Positions 16,622 through 25,596 of a DNA stretch of 64,000 nt are shown here, piece by piece. Both the position numbers and the translations under genes were made by a program. Position 1 is the stretch's first letter. Every line of letters starts with the position of its first letter. Under the pieces are notes generated by a model, which did not search any database, was not told the origin of the DNA, and saw only the letters and a program-made list of their open reading frames with translations. This stretch comes from Peribacillus folii (GTDB lineage Bacteria > Bacillota > Bacilli > Bacillales > DSM-1321), in NCBI RefSeq assembly GCF_030271255.1, contig NZ_JASJOM010000010.1:62001-126000 (forward strand), read 5' to 3'.

Positions 16622-16756
16622 ATGGTAAAAGTTACAGTGAAAGTTGATTATAAAGGGAAATCCTACCAAACGAATGTACTCACGGAACCTAATGCGAATC
16701 AGGCACAGATTTTACAAAAGGCCCTCGATCAGGTTCAGAAGCAATGGAGTGAATAA
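16622..16756 (+). CDS. Very small protein (44 aa), BA3454 stress-protein-like
   Basis: Too short for routine ORF calling. It begins ATG at 16622 after AGGAAAGGAAAGATGAATC and encodes 44 residues: a VKVTVKVDYKGKSYQTNV beta-hairpin-like start and a C-terminal helix ending VQKQWSE. This layout resembles the small Bacillus proteins annotated as the BA3454 stress-response family (moderate recall, not checked). A consensus promoter lies upstream and a terminator directly follows, supporting a real single-gene unit. Confidence 0.65.
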   Translation: MVKVTVKVDYKGKSYQTNVLTEPNANQAQILQKALDQVQKQWSE

Positions 16757-16759
16757 TAA

Positions 16760-16795
16760 GAAGCAGGCATCGTTTTTAGATACCTGCTTTTTTTA
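16760..16795 (+). terminator. Terminator of the 44-aa gene
   Basis: AGCAGG-ATC/GAT-CCTGCT stem with one mismatch and a seven-T tail. Confidence 0.85.
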
Positions 16796-17093
16796 TTGCG
16801 TTTTAGGCTAAATTCCCCAACTTATCCGAGCGATAAATCATTGTTTTTTTATAGTGAAAAACAAATAAAATCCCCATACCCCTCTACTTATAAAACGCTT
16901 TCAAATGTAATATTATTCTAATGTAATTTTATTGAAATTTTACCAATTCACGAATGGTTTTTTTGAGAATAAATTTCAATTAAAAACAGCTTATAATTGA
17001 AAGAAGTTAATAAGCTATTATACTTCTTTTCTTATTATATATCCAACTAATAAGCTCATATCCTATTCTTTCACTATCTCTTCATGAACTTTT

Positions 17094-17109
17094 TGTGACA
17101 TATGTCACT
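17094..17109. promoter_or_regulatory. Fnr-type box upstream of qoxA
   Basis: TGTGACATATGTCACT matches the B. subtilis Fnr consensus TGTGA-N6-TCACT exactly. A possible -35 (TTGATT, 17111-17116) starts directly after it and a weak -10 (near 17134-17140) follows, so the box would centre about 41-45 bp upstream of transcription, an activator-like position. Whether the host has Fnr is not visible here. The rest of the 16796-17230 gap is AT-rich with no other gene. Confidence 0.6.
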
Positions 17110-17154
17110 TTTGATTGTTTTTTTCCATATATGATACTAATATAGAGACGTCAG

Positions 17155-17173
17155 TTTGTGAACAATGTAACAC
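17155..17173. promoter_or_regulatory. ResD- or Rex-like half-site in the qox leader
   Basis: TTTGTGAAC (17155-17163) matches the ResD consensus TTTGTGAAT at 8 of 9 positions. The same stretch, TTGTGAACAATGTAACAC, contains a perfect left half of a Rex site (TTGTGAA-N4-TTCACAA) but a poor right half. Both regulators sense respiratory state, so either reading fits the gene context. Confidence 0.35.
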
Positions 17174-17230
17174 TCACTCTGAATAACTTGTTATTTAGAA
17201 TTTCCAATAAAGAAAGAAAGGGGTATCTAT

Positions 17231-18148
17231 ATGAAAATGAAATGGGCTTTATTAACTATAATTTTTTCCATCGCCACCGTACTAACTGGTTGCGACAACC
17301 CATTAGCTGTGCTTGATCCGAAGGGTCCTGTAGCAGCAAACCAAGCTAATGTGATCATGATTTCAATTTGGACGATGTTAATCATTGTCTTAGTCGTTGT
17401 CATTCTCTATGCAATTATGTTATTTAAATATCGCGCTTCCAAGACGAGCGATGACTATGTGCCACCTCACGTTGAAGGAAGTCACGTTCTCGAAGCGATC
17501 TGGACAATCATCCCGATCCTAATCGTCATATTCCTTTCAGTTGTCAGTGTTCGTTCGACAAATGAAGTCGAGGCTACACCAAAAGGATATGAAGATCAAG
17601 AACCATTAATCATTTATGCTGCATCTTCAAATTGGAAGTGGCATTTCAGTTATCCAGAAGAGGATATCGAAACAGTAAACTACTTGTTCATACCAACAAA
17701 CCGACCAATCGAATTTAAACTTTATTCTTACGGACCAATCTCAAGCTTTTGGATTCCACAGCTAGGCGGACAAAAATATGCGATGAGTGACATGGTGAAC
17801 ACTTTGCACTTAGCAGCAGAAACGCCTGGTGAGTATATGGGAAGAAACGCCAACTTCAGTGGTGCAGGTTTTGCTGAGCATACTTTCAATGTTAAGGCAA
17901 TGCCTGAAGAAGAATACACGAAATGGGTTGACGAAATTCACGGTACCGCTAAGAAATTGACGGAAAGTGAATTTGATAAACTATTGGAACCAGGTCACGT
18001 TGGACAATACACATTTAACGGAACGCACCTTGACTTCAGACCAGCTCCAGAGCATAATCACGGTGCTTCAGGCAAAGGTGAATCGGAACATTCTAATCAC
18101 GAAGATTCAAAAAAAGCAGATGAAGCAGAAACAGAGCACCAACATTAA
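17231..18148 (+). CDS. qoxA: Cytochrome aa3-600 quinol oxidase subunit II
   Basis: A 305-aa lipoprotein: the signal peptide ends in LTGC (Cys21), followed by two membrane helices and an extracellular cupredoxin domain. The CuA-binding Cys-x3-Cys motif of cytochrome c oxidases is absent, as expected of a quinol oxidase. The C-terminus is a His/Glu-rich tail. The ATG follows AAAGGGG. It is the first gene of qoxABCD, the main proton-pumping menaquinol oxidase of Bacillus at high oxygen. Confidence 0.95.
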   Translation: MKMKWALLTIIFSIATVLTGCDNPLAVLDPKGPVAANQANVIMISIWTMLIIVLVVVILYAIMLFKYRASKTSDDYVPPHVEGSHVLEAIWTIIPILIVIFLSVVSVRSTNEVEATPKGYEDQEPLIIYAASSNWKWHFSYPEEDIETVNYLFIPTNRPIEFKLYSYGPISSFWIPQLGGQKYAMSDMVNTLHLAAETPGEYMGRNANFSGAGFAEHTFNVKAMPEEEYTKWVDEIHGTAKKLTESEFDKLLEPGHVGQYTFNGTHLDFRPAPEHNHGASGKGESEHSNHEDSKKADEAETEHQH

Positions 18149-18203
18149 GTTAAAATCTCAAGCAGTTATTTAGATGAACTTTTCGAAAGGAGTCACAAAG
18201 AGT

Positions 18204-20153
18204 ATGGATTACTTTGATAGATTTGCCGTACCACACAGCTCCCCTATGATTGTCGGTTCACAGATCGCAATCGCGGTTACAGTACTTGCAATACTAGTAG
18301 GCGTAACCTATTTTAAAAAGTGGGGCTACCTTTGGCGCGAGTGGTTCACAACAGTTGACCATAAACGTATTGGTATCATGTACATTCTTGCTGCACTACT
18401 TATGCTTTTCCGTGGTGGAGCCGACGCAATATTGATGCGTGCTCAAACAGCAATACCTGATAATGGATTGTTGGATGGACAGCATTACAATGAAATTTTC
18501 ACAACACATGGGGTCGTTATGATCCTGTTCATGGCCATGCCATTCATCATCGGTTTAATGAATATCGTCACTCCTCTGCAAATTGGGGCACGTGACGTAG
18601 CTTTCCCTCGTTTGAACGCAGTTTCTTTCTGGTTGTTCTTCTGGGGTGCCATGTTATTCAACATCTCGTTCGTAGTCGGTGGTTCACCTGATGCAGGTTG
18701 GACAGCTTACTTCCCGTTAGCGAGTGTGGAATTCAGTGAATCCGTTGGGATGAACTATTACGCGATCGCGATTCAGATCGCAGGTATCGGTACATTGATG
18801 ACTGGTATCAACTTTATCGTAACAATTTTGAAAATGAGAGCACCTGGTATGACATTGATGAAAATGCCGATGTTCACATGGTCAATCCTTATTACGAACC
18901 TTATCATCGTCTTCGCTTTCCCTGTATTGACAGTGGCATTGGCGTTAATGACAATGGACCGTCTGTTTGGAACTAACTTCTTTACAATGGCTAACGGCGG
19001 ATCGGATATGCTCTGGGCCAACTTGTTCTGGATTTGGGGACACCCTGAGGTTTATATCGTTATCTTGCCTGCCTTCGGTATTTACAGTGAGATCATTTCT
19101 ACTTTTGCACGTCGTAACCTTTATGGTTATAAATCAATGGTTGTCTCTATGGTTGCCATTTCCGTTCTATCATTCGTTGTATGGGCTCACCATTTCTTCA
19201 CGATGGGTCACGGTGCAATGGTTAACGGTATCTTCTCGATTACAACGATGGCGATTGCCGTTCCGACGGGAATCAAGATCTTTAACTGGTTATTCACGCT
19301 TTGGAAAGGGAAAATCGAATTCACCGTTCCAATGCTTTACTCTTTAGCTTTCATTCCGATCTTCACGATCGGTGGGGTAACGGGCGTCATGCTTGCAATG
19401 GCAAGTGCCGATTACCAATATCACAACACCATGTTCTTGGTGGCGCATTTCCACTACGTATTGATTCCGGGTACAGTGTTTGCCGTACTTGCTGGGTTTA
19501 CGTACTGGTGGCCAAAAATCTTCAACTTCCAATTGAGCGAAAGAATTGGGAAATGGGCTTTCTGGTTCATCGTAGTCGGATTTAACGTAACGTTCTTCCC
19601 AATGTTCATCACAGGTTTGGATGGTCAAGCACGTCGTATGTACACATATTCAGAAGCGACAGGATATGGTCCATTGAACCTGCTTTCATTCGTCGGTGCA
19701 CTTGGATTATTGATTGGTTTCGCATTCCTTGTGTACAACATATACTGGAGCACTCGTTATGCACCAAGAAATGTTACAAGCGATCCGTGGAATGCACGTT
19801 CATTGGAATGGGCTACTCACAGTCCAGTTCCTGAATACAACTTCGCTATCGTACCTGAAGTTGATTCTTCACAAGCATTCTGGGATTCAAAAAATAATGG
19901 TCCAGCATTGTTCAAAGGCAAGTACAAAGAAATTCATATGCCAAATAACAGCGGCGTTCCGTTCGTACTGGGCATCATCTTCTTCGTATGGGGATTTGCC
20001 ATGGTATTCAGCATGTGGATCTTCGCAATCATTTCGACACTTGGAATCTTTGCTTGCATGGCCCATCGTTCATTTGAAAAAGATCACGGTCATCATATCT
20101 CCGTTGAAGAGATAGAAGAAACAGAAAAAAAATTGCGAGGTGCTAACGCATGA
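18204..20153 (+). CDS. qoxB: Cytochrome aa3-600 quinol oxidase subunit I
   Basis: The heme-copper subunit, 649 aa from the ATG at 18204, which has AAAGGAG 11 bases upstream; the earlier ATG at 18174 has no such site. Metal and heme ligands are in place: the low-spin heme His in FTTHGVVM, the CuB His and cross-linked Tyr in [14 protein letters not shown], the His pair WAHHFFTMG, and VAHFHYVL for the high-spin heme. It has about 14-15 membrane segments. Its stop overlaps the start of qoxC (ATGA). Confidence 0.97.
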   Translation: MDYFDRFAVPHSSPMIVGSQIAIAVTVLAILVGVTYFKKWGYLWREWFTTVDHKRIGIMYILAALLMLFRGGADAILMRAQTAIPDNGLLDGQHYNEIFTTHGVVMILFMAMPFIIGLMNIVTPLQIGARDVAFPRLNAVSFWLFFWGAMLFNISFVVGGSPDAGWTAYFPLASVEFSESVGMNYYAIAIQIAGIGTLMTGINFIVTILKMRAPGMTLMKMPMFTWSILITNLIIVFAFPVLTVALALMTMDRLFGTNFFTMANGGSDMLWANLFWIWGHPEVYIVILPAFGIYSEIISTFARRNLYGYKSMVVSMVAISVLSFVVWAHHFFTMGHGAMVNGIFSITTMAIAVPTGIKIFNWLFTLWKGKIEFTVPMLYSLAFIPIFTIGGVTGVMLAMASADYQYHNTMFLVAHFHYVLIPGTVFAVLAGFTYWWPKIFNFQLSERIGKWAFWFIVVGFNVTFFPMFITGLDGQARRMYTYSEATGYGPLNLLSFVGALGLLIGFAFLVYNIYWSTRYAPRNVTSDPWNARSLEWATHSPVPEYNFAIVPEVDSSQAFWDSKNNGPALFKGKYKEIHMPNNSGVPFVLGIIFFVWGFAMVFSMWIFAIISTLGIFACMAHRSFEKDHGHHISVEEIEETEKKLRGANA

Positions 20154-20746
20154 AAATAGATAACTCGCTGCCACTTGAATATAGTACAGAAGAAAACCGA
20201 TTAAAGATTTTAGGTTTCTGGATTTTCCTTGGAGCTGAAATCGCGCTTTTCGCAACACTGTTTGCAACATACTTCACACTGGTTAACAGGACCGGAAACG
20301 GACCTATTGGTGCAGATATATTTGAGGTTACGCCAGTTCTGATTGAAACGATCCTGCTATTGACTAGTAGTTTCACCATCGGCCTTGGAATTAATGCAAT
20401 GCGCCATGGCAGCAAGAATGCAATGATGGTTTTCTTCATCATCACTCTTGCACTTGGAGCAGGTTTCCTTGGCACTGAGATCTTTGAGTTCAAGCACTAT
20501 GTTCATATCGGTGCAGGGCTGCAAGTAAGTGCGTTCACGTCCATCTTGTTAACCTTGCTTGGAACGCATGGCGCTCACGTAACGCTCGGTTTATTCTGGG
20601 GACTCTTCATCGTACTTCAAGTCAAGAAGCGCGGTTTGACACCGGAAACGACGAACAAAGCGTTCATCTACTCCCTATACTGGCATTTCCTAGACGTTGT
20701 TTGGATTTTCATCTTCAGCTTCGTCTACCTGAAAGGAATGATGTAA
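20150..20746 (+). CDS. qoxC: Cytochrome aa3-600 quinol oxidase subunit III
   Basis: A 198-aa, five-helix heme-copper oxidase subunit III. Family segments include [37 protein letters not shown] and [13 protein letters not shown]. The start overlaps the qoxB stop by 4 bp, indicating translational coupling. It stabilises subunit I and is a structural component of the menaquinol oxidase. Confidence 0.96.
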   Translation: MKIDNSLPLEYSTEENRLKILGFWIFLGAEIALFATLFATYFTLVNRTGNGPIGADIFEVTPVLIETILLLTSSFTIGLGINAMRHGSKNAMMVFFIITLALGAGFLGTEIFEFKHYVHIGAGLQVSAFTSILLTLLGTHGAHVTLGLFWGLFIVLQVKKRGLTPETTNKAFIYSLYWHFLDVVWIFIFSFVYLKGMM

Positions 20747-20747
20747 T

Positions 20748-21038
20748 ATGAATATGAAACAGCTATTCCCACGCGGACATGTTATGGGATTCATATTCTC
20801 CATGGTTCTTACAGCCGTTGCTCTTGGTGTAGTTGTATATGACCTTTCTTTCAAAACGGGTATGATCGTCCTTCTAGTGACTGCATTCATGCAAGCCGGC
20901 GTTCAGCTGGTCATGTTCATGCATGCTGGTGAATCCGAGGATAAGAAAGCCATCTACACAAACGTCTATTACGCTCTATTCATTGCTTTGGTTACCATAT
21001 TCGGTACACTGCTTACAATGATTTGGGGCTACCAATAA
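20748..21038 (+). CDS. qoxD: Cytochrome aa3-600 quinol oxidase subunit IV
   Basis: A 96-aa, three-helix protein of the CyoD/QoxD family, beginning one base after qoxC. It includes FMQAGVQLVMFMHAGE, typical of subunit IV. It ends the operon, 8 bp before a strong terminator. Confidence 0.95.
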   Translation: MNMKQLFPRGHVMGFIFSMVLTAVALGVVVYDLSFKTGMIVLLVTAFMQAGVQLVMFMHAGESEDKKAIYTNVYYALFIALVTIFGTLLTMIWGYQ

Positions 21039-21045
21039 TAGCTTA

Positions 21046-21080
21046 AAAAGAAGGGTGTCATATTGACACCCTTCTTCTTT
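21046..21080. terminator. Bidirectional terminator between qoxD and a convergent membrane-protein gene
   Basis: AAAAAGAAGGGTGTCA pairs with TGACACCCTTCTTCTTTTT around TAT, with U-rich tails on both strands. The convergent gene's last codons and TGA stop (21058) lie inside the hairpin. Confidence 0.9.
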
Positions 21081-21363
21081 TTGTTTTCGCTTTTGTTTTC
21101 ATTTTGATGATCTTGGTCGTCTCCGGTTCAACTCTTTCACCCTTATGTGTATTCATCACCATTTCTTCTGTCAGGACAAAAAATATACCAACTAGAAAAA
21201 TGGCGGCTGCGCTTAGTGTGATGGCCATACCTACAGCGGTTAGTATATAGTCCTTATTGTAATCGCTTACAAAAAAACTTAAACAAAAAATGAATATTCC
21301 GATTACACAACCTGTGCCCGATACCCATCTCACTGCATCCAACATCTTCTGATTAGCTTCCAT
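21058..21363 (-). CDS. Small two-helix membrane protein of unknown function
   Basis: A 101-aa product with two hydrophobic segments (about residues 17-33 and 41-65) and a very basic C-terminus (KTKAKTKRRR). AAAGGGGATGAAATC precedes the ATG. The last codons run through the terminator shared with qoxD, so the Arg-rich tail is encoded by the stem. I do not recognise the family. Its position behind qoxABCD does not by itself imply a respiratory role. Confidence 0.65.
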   Translation of the reverse strand: MEANQKMLDAVRWVSGTGCVIGIFIFCLSFFVSDYNKDYILTAVGMAITLSAAAIFLVGIFFVLTEEMVMNTHKGERVEPETTKIIKMKTKAKTKRRRVSI

Positions 21364-21854
21364 GATTTCATCCCCTTTCTTTCTATTTTATGATAATTCA
21401 CAAATTTGTCAAATCTTTTCTATTTTTCAACATATAAACAGTAGAAATTCTTGACAAATAGACTAAGCCATCACTTGACTTTAGGCATTCATGACTAGAT
21501 GGAAATATTAGCAAAACAGGATAAATACACTATTAGTTTTTCCCTCTATATCCCTTTTCTATACACTACCTATCATGAGGCCTGAACTATTAAAAATGGG
21601 CATCCCTGAATGGTTCTGCAGGAATCCTCCAAATTTAGATAAGCTAGAAGATAGGTTTGTGGCCACAGTTGCCGGAGAGGCTCCGGATTGCCATTCCAAA
21701 GCTATGCTGCAGCGTACTAAAAACATCCTTGTATGAAAGATGGTTTCTTATTTTATATATGAGGATGTTTAGCTCTTTACCTTGGCTGCCCATAGAACTA
21801 TTAAAGTGCTAAGCAATAATGAAAGATTTCCAGATCCCTTTGCCTATAAACTAA
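21364..21854. other. Intergenic region between the small membrane-protein gene and htrA
   Basis: About 490 bp. A TTGACA at about 21451 lacks a clear -10. A 53-codon plus-strand frame (21575-21736) has no ribosome binding site, and its product is not recognised. Otherwise I see nothing. Confidence 0.3.
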
Positions 21855-21889
21855 AGGCCCCCTGAATTGATTTGATCATCAGGGGGCCT
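21855..21889 (-). terminator. Terminator of the htrA-like gene
   Basis: AGGCCCCCTGA/TCAGGGGGCCT stem, 10 bp after the stop on the minus strand. Confidence 0.75.
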
Positions 21890-21898
21890 CCTCTCTGC

Positions 21899-23119
21899 CT
21901 ATGATTTTTGCAATGTGATCGTTACCGTTTTTTCTTCTTGGCCCCGATATACCTTAACCTTCACTTTATCGCCGATTTTTTTATCTGTGTATAAGTACTT
22001 CCTTAATTGTGCAGCCGTACTGATTTTCGTTCCGTCAAGTTCCATGATGATATCCTGTTGCTTAAGGCCGCCCTTATCAGCAGCCGATCCAGCTTCTATA
22101 CTCGTGATCATAACACCTGTTTTTGCAGCCTCAGGTACATCTTGAAGGTAATACTGCGGCAGTTCTTCAATACTGGCCAAGCTGACACCCAAGTATGGGC
22201 GGGTGATTTTTCCTTTTTCAATCAGTTCGGTAACGATCGGGATCACATCATTGCTTGGTATCGCAAAGCCTAACCCTTCGACGCCACTTTCCGATATCTT
22301 CAAACTGTTAATCCCGATAACTTCGCCAGCCGTGTTGATTAATGCCCCGCCGCTGTTCCCTGGATTAATTGCGGCATCCGTTTGGATGACATCCAGCGTC
22401 CAAGCCCCTTCCGATGTATCGACTGAAATGGAGCGTCCCGTCGCACTGACGATTCCTTGTGTAACCGAACGTGAAAAATCAAGTCCAAGCGGATTTCCGA
22501 TGGCCAGTACCTCCTCACCCGGGCGCATATCATCCGAGTTTCCAAACTTAATTCCATCCGGAGCCTTTGAAGCATCGATTGTCAAAACCGCTAAATCTGT
22601 CAATGCATCGGCCCCAACAACGGCAGCTGTTGCCTTTTTTCCGTCATATAAGGAAATTTCGACTTCCTTGGCGCCCTCAATGACATGATTATTCGTGATG
22701 ATATAGGCTTTTCCATTGTCTTTTTTATAAATGACCCCCGATCCGGTCCCGGTCTCTACCTTTTCACTTTCCGTGCTTTGCTGCTGGAACGGATTTTGAT
22801 TTTGTGTTTCCTGTAGATTCACGACCCCGACAATCGATTTTGATGCAGCCTCTACCATATTTGCCCGATCTCTTGAATCGGTGCCTGCCGACAGCTTTTG
22901 CGTCGTGACACCTCCATCCGGTTGCGTAACACTTGCCGTCTGAGCTGAACCAGCCACAGGATTTTTTTCTTGATCTATGAAATCACCGCCAAATAAAAAT
23001 ACAGAAGATGTAACCATGGAAGCAACCGTACCGGAGACAAGACTAGTCATCCAAAGTGATTTCCCCTTTTTTCGTTCTTCCTTCACCCGGACTTGTTCAT
23101 TGCCATTATAATTCTCCAT
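21899..23119 (-). CDS. HtrA-like membrane-anchored serine protease with PDZ domain
   Basis: A 406-aa member of the S1C (DegP/HtrA) family, involved in quality control of exported proteins. A cytoplasmic basic N-terminus is followed by one TM segment (about residues 23-44), an extracytoplasmic trypsin-like domain with triad His145 (TNNHVIEG), Asp175 (LTDLAVL) and Ser256 (NPGNSGGAL), then one C-terminal PDZ domain. This matches Bacillus HtrA, HtrB and YyxA; which one cannot be decided. In B. subtilis htrA/htrB are controlled by CssRS; no such site was verified here. Confidence 0.92.
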   Translation of the reverse strand: MENYNGNEQVRVKEERKKGKSLWMTSLVSGTVASMVTSSVFLFGGDFIDQEKNPVAGSAQTASVTQPDGGVTTQKLSAGTDSRDRANMVEAASKSIVGVVNLQETQNQNPFQQQSTESEKVETGTGSGVIYKKDNGKAYIITNNHVIEGAKEVEISLYDGKKATAAVVGADALTDLAVLTIDASKAPDGIKFGNSDDMRPGEEVLAIGNPLGLDFSRSVTQGIVSATGRSISVDTSEGAWTLDVIQTDAAINPGNSGGALINTAGEVIGINSLKISESGVEGLGFAIPSNDVIPIVTELIEKGKITRPYLGVSLASIEELPQYYLQDVPEAAKTGVMITSIEAGSAADKGGLKQQDIIMELDGTKISTAAQLRKYLYTDKKIGDKVKVKVYRGQEEKTVTITLQKS

Positions 23120-23283
23120 CTTAATCCCTCCTAGGATTTCCTTTGATGGATACTATATTAAACGGGGATTATTAAAAAATTCTTAAGAAATCAATCCTTT
23201 TCCAAAAAACTTGTAATTCTTTAGCTTTATATATCGAAGTGTGCAATATAAATGGCTGCACCCTGTCCCCTGCTCCCGGCTTC

Positions 23284-23946
23284 TTACATGACTTCAAAAA
23301 CCGCTTTCGTCTCCGCATTCACACCATACCAGCCCCATGTCGCCCTGTGACCGCTCCCCTTGCTTTTGTGGTCAGCTTCGTAAACCTGGAATATATAATT
23401 GCCCTTTTTATCCTCACGAGCATATTTGATTTGTAAATGCGGGAATTTATTCATGTCCACGTATGCTCTTACAAGCTTTTCTGCCTCATTTTCACTCAGC
23501 GCTTTGTCATTCGCTGGTCCAGCCTGCTTCTCCGAACTGGATTTTAACGAGCCCGTATTCGAATCATCATCAGTTCCATCACCTGGTTCAATGTTGTCGG
23601 ATTGAGATACGGAAATCATCTCCTTTGCCTTTGAAACCAGGAACTTCCCCTCGCCGGATTTTGCTTTGTAGGAGGATGCAGCATTAAATTCAACTTGGGC
23701 CGACTTAAAAACCTGGTCTTCATAATTCTTCATTCCGTCTGCAAGAAAGCCGGAAAGATCCATCAACTCTTTTGCTTTCGTCGTTTTCGCTTCTTTATAG
23801 GCTAATTCAAATGCCTCGTGGGCTTCTAAATAATTTTCCTCATGTAACTGACTTTTCCCCAAATCCATATTCGAATTGAAATTCCTTGTTACGCAGCCTG
23901 AAGCAATCAAGGTCATCCAGACAATGATCACGAAGGATTTCTTCAT
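23284..23946 (-). CDS. Lipoprotein of unknown function
   Basis: From the ATG at 23946 (GAGGAGTG five bases upstream) the product is 220 aa. It has a lipoprotein signal peptide with lipobox ASGC, then a helical repeat-like region with TPR character (GKSQLHEENYLEAHEAFELAYKE), a polar Ser/Asp-rich linker, and a C-terminal domain (LVRAYVDMNKFPHLQIKY..., WGWYGVNAET) that resembles small extracytoplasmic domains of Bacillus. The function is not known. It may be cotranscribed with the downstream htrA-like gene (164 bp gap). Confidence 0.75.
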   Translation of the reverse strand: MKKSFVIIVWMTLIASGCVTRNFNSNMDLGKSQLHEENYLEAHEAFELAYKEAKTTKAKELMDLSGFLADGMKNYEDQVFKSAQVEFNAASSYKAKSGEGKFLVSKAKEMISVSQSDNIEPGDGTDDDSNTGSLKSSSEKQAGPANDKALSENEAEKLVRAYVDMNKFPHLQIKYAREDKKGNYIFQVYEADHKSKGSGHRATWGWYGVNAETKAVFEVM

Positions 23947-24100
23947 CGTCTCACTCCTCATTTTTCCAATCTATATATCCAGTTTAAACGAATTTGCATG
24001 GATACGATTTTTTATTTTTTTGGAAATGTTCTCTTTTATGATTACTTTTTACAAATAGTGGTACATCATAGGTAAACGCTTGAAAGGATGTTGAGTAAAA

Positions 24101-24457
24101 ATGACACATGAAAAACAGACCTATCACGTCGATTTGGTCAGCGGTGATGTACTGGGACAGAAACTTGAAGAAAACCCAAGCTTCACGATACACGCAACGG
24201 ATGAGGAATTGGCGGAATTGAAACAATGCTTGGAAGAGCACCACAAAGATGATATGGAGTCATATGCCCGCTCACATGTACCTTATCTCCTCTATCATCA
24301 TGACCGGGCCAATGATAAATACGACGCAGCCATGAAAAAGCTTTATGCCATCATTTATCGATTGGGCGATGAAAATGCCCGTAATCATATCAAGGAAATC
24401 GGCATATTGGAGGATAATAAGTTTGAGGGCAATCAGGAAGTGCAGAATTTCAAATAA
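24101..24457 (+). CDS. Conserved small cytosolic protein
   Basis: A 118-aa protein without signal peptide or membrane segment. It begins with a beta-rich stretch (QTYHVDLVSGDVLG, FTIHATDEELAELK) and continues with a helical part containing SHVPYLLYHHDRANDKYD and HIKEIGIL. The pattern matches a Bacillus family of about 115 aa that is sometimes labelled hydrolase without biochemical support. GAAAGGATG lies upstream of the ATG. No function is proposed. Confidence 0.7.
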   Translation: MTHEKQTYHVDLVSGDVLGQKLEENPSFTIHATDEELAELKQCLEEHHKDDMESYARSHVPYLLYHHDRANDKYDAAMKKLYAIIYRLGDENARNHIKEIGILEDNKFEGNQEVQNFK

Positions 24458-24546
24458 TACCATCGACAGAGCCTAAAAAACACTCATGTCAAACAGTGCC
24501 ATTTCTTTGATGGCATCAAAGCTGTACGTAGCATTTCATGCGACAA

Positions 24547-24592
24547 TAAAAATCAGCCCCCCTGCTCCGGATGGCAAGGGGGCTGATTTTTA
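24547..24592. terminator. Bidirectional terminator between convergent genes
   Basis: AAAAATCAGCCCCC pairs with GGGGGCTGATTTTT, with A/T tracts on both sides. It ends the S-box ABC operon on the minus strand and probably the 118-aa gene on the plus strand. Confidence 0.85.
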
Positions 24593-24593
24593 T

Positions 24594-25595
24594 TCAATGA
24601 TTTTGTTTGTAGTAGGTGATTGCAAGCGCAAGGGCCAGCACGGTTCCTTTGACGATATCCATCGCATAATAAGGCACAGACATCATGATGAGCCCATTTT
24701 GCAGGATTCCGATCAGTACGGCTCCAATGAAGGTTCCGAAGGCATTCGGTTTACCGGCCCCCAAGACGGAGGACCCTATGAAGGCAGCTGCAACGGCATC
24801 CATTAAATAAGGTGATCCTGAATTGATTTCAGCCGTCATGACCCTTGAAGCAAGAACAATCCCCCCTATGGCGGCAAATAAAGCGGAAAGGAGATAGGCC
24901 AGCACCTTGTACTTATTGACCGCTATCCCGGAAAGCCTCGCTGCCTCCTTATTTCCCCCGATTATGTACATATAACGACCGTGCTTCGTATACGTCAAAA
25001 AAACATGCGTCGCCACAACTATGAAGGCCATGATCAAGATAATCCATGGGACTTGGCCCACTTTGGAAAAAAGCGGGCTGATCAGGCCAGTCGCGAAATT
25101 CCCATCTGGCATGACCATATTTTGCGAGATCGTCGCCCCTTTTGTATAGGTAAGGGCGATGCCTTGAATAATGAACATCGTCGCCAACGTCATCAGCATG
25201 TCAGGGATCCTCAATTTAACGATCATGAAAGAATTCAGGGCACCTACGGCAAGTGAGGCCCCGATTGCAGCCAATATGGCAATCAAGGTATCCTGTGAAA
25301 ACCAGACAAACATGGATATGACGATGGCATTGGCCAATGAAGCGACAGAACCCACGGAAAGGTCAAATCCATCCACCGTTAAAGATATCGTTATACCGAT
25401 CGCAATGATCGTCACGATTGATATCGAACGCAGGATATTGATCAGATTGTTGGTTTGAATGAAAGATGGATTGGATGCAGCAAAGATACCAATTAAAAGG
25501 ATAATCGTCATTATCGTACCGTATTTATAAAAAAATCCGAACACATCCACCTTTCGTTTTTTTCGTATTTCTGTAACAGGAATAGTTGTACTCAT
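24594..25595 (-). CDS. Ribose-type (CUT2) ABC transporter permease under SAM riboswitch control
   Basis: A 333-aa RbsC-family permease with about eight to ten hydrophobic segments and family motifs such as GFDLSVGSVASLANA and YIIGGNKEAARLSGI. The ATG at 25595 follows AGGAGGAAACTAAG and comes one base after the ATPase stop. It is the last gene of a binding protein-ATPase-permease operon preceded by a SAM-I riboswitch. The substrate is therefore likely linked to sulfur-amino-acid metabolism, such as a methylthio-pentose or nucleoside (inference), rather than ribose. Confidence 0.9.
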   Translation of the reverse strand: MSTTIPVTEIRKKRKVDVFGFFYKYGTIMTIILLIGIFAASNPSFIQTNNLINILRSISIVTIIAIGITISLTVDGFDLSVGSVASLANAIVISMFVWFSQDTLIAILAAIGASLAVGALNSFMIVKLRIPDMLMTLATMFIIQGIALTYTKGATISQNMVMPDGNFATGLISPLFSKVGQVPWIILIMAFIVVATHVFLTYTKHGRYMYIIGGNKEAARLSGIAVNKYKVLAYLLSALFAAIGGIVLASRVMTAEINSGSPYLMDAVAAAFIGSSVLGAGKPNAFGTFIGAVLIGILQNGLIMMSVPYYAMDIVKGTVLALALAITYYKQNH

Positions 25596-25596
25596 C

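Noticed and set aside
21575..21736. 53-codon plus-strand frame (MRPELLKMGIPEWFC...)
   Set aside because: There is no ribosome binding site and no recognisable family. It is kept only as a note in the intergenic entry.
22203..22688. 161-codon plus-strand ORF
   Set aside because: It is antisense to the HtrA-like protease, whose catalytic motifs confirm the minus strand.
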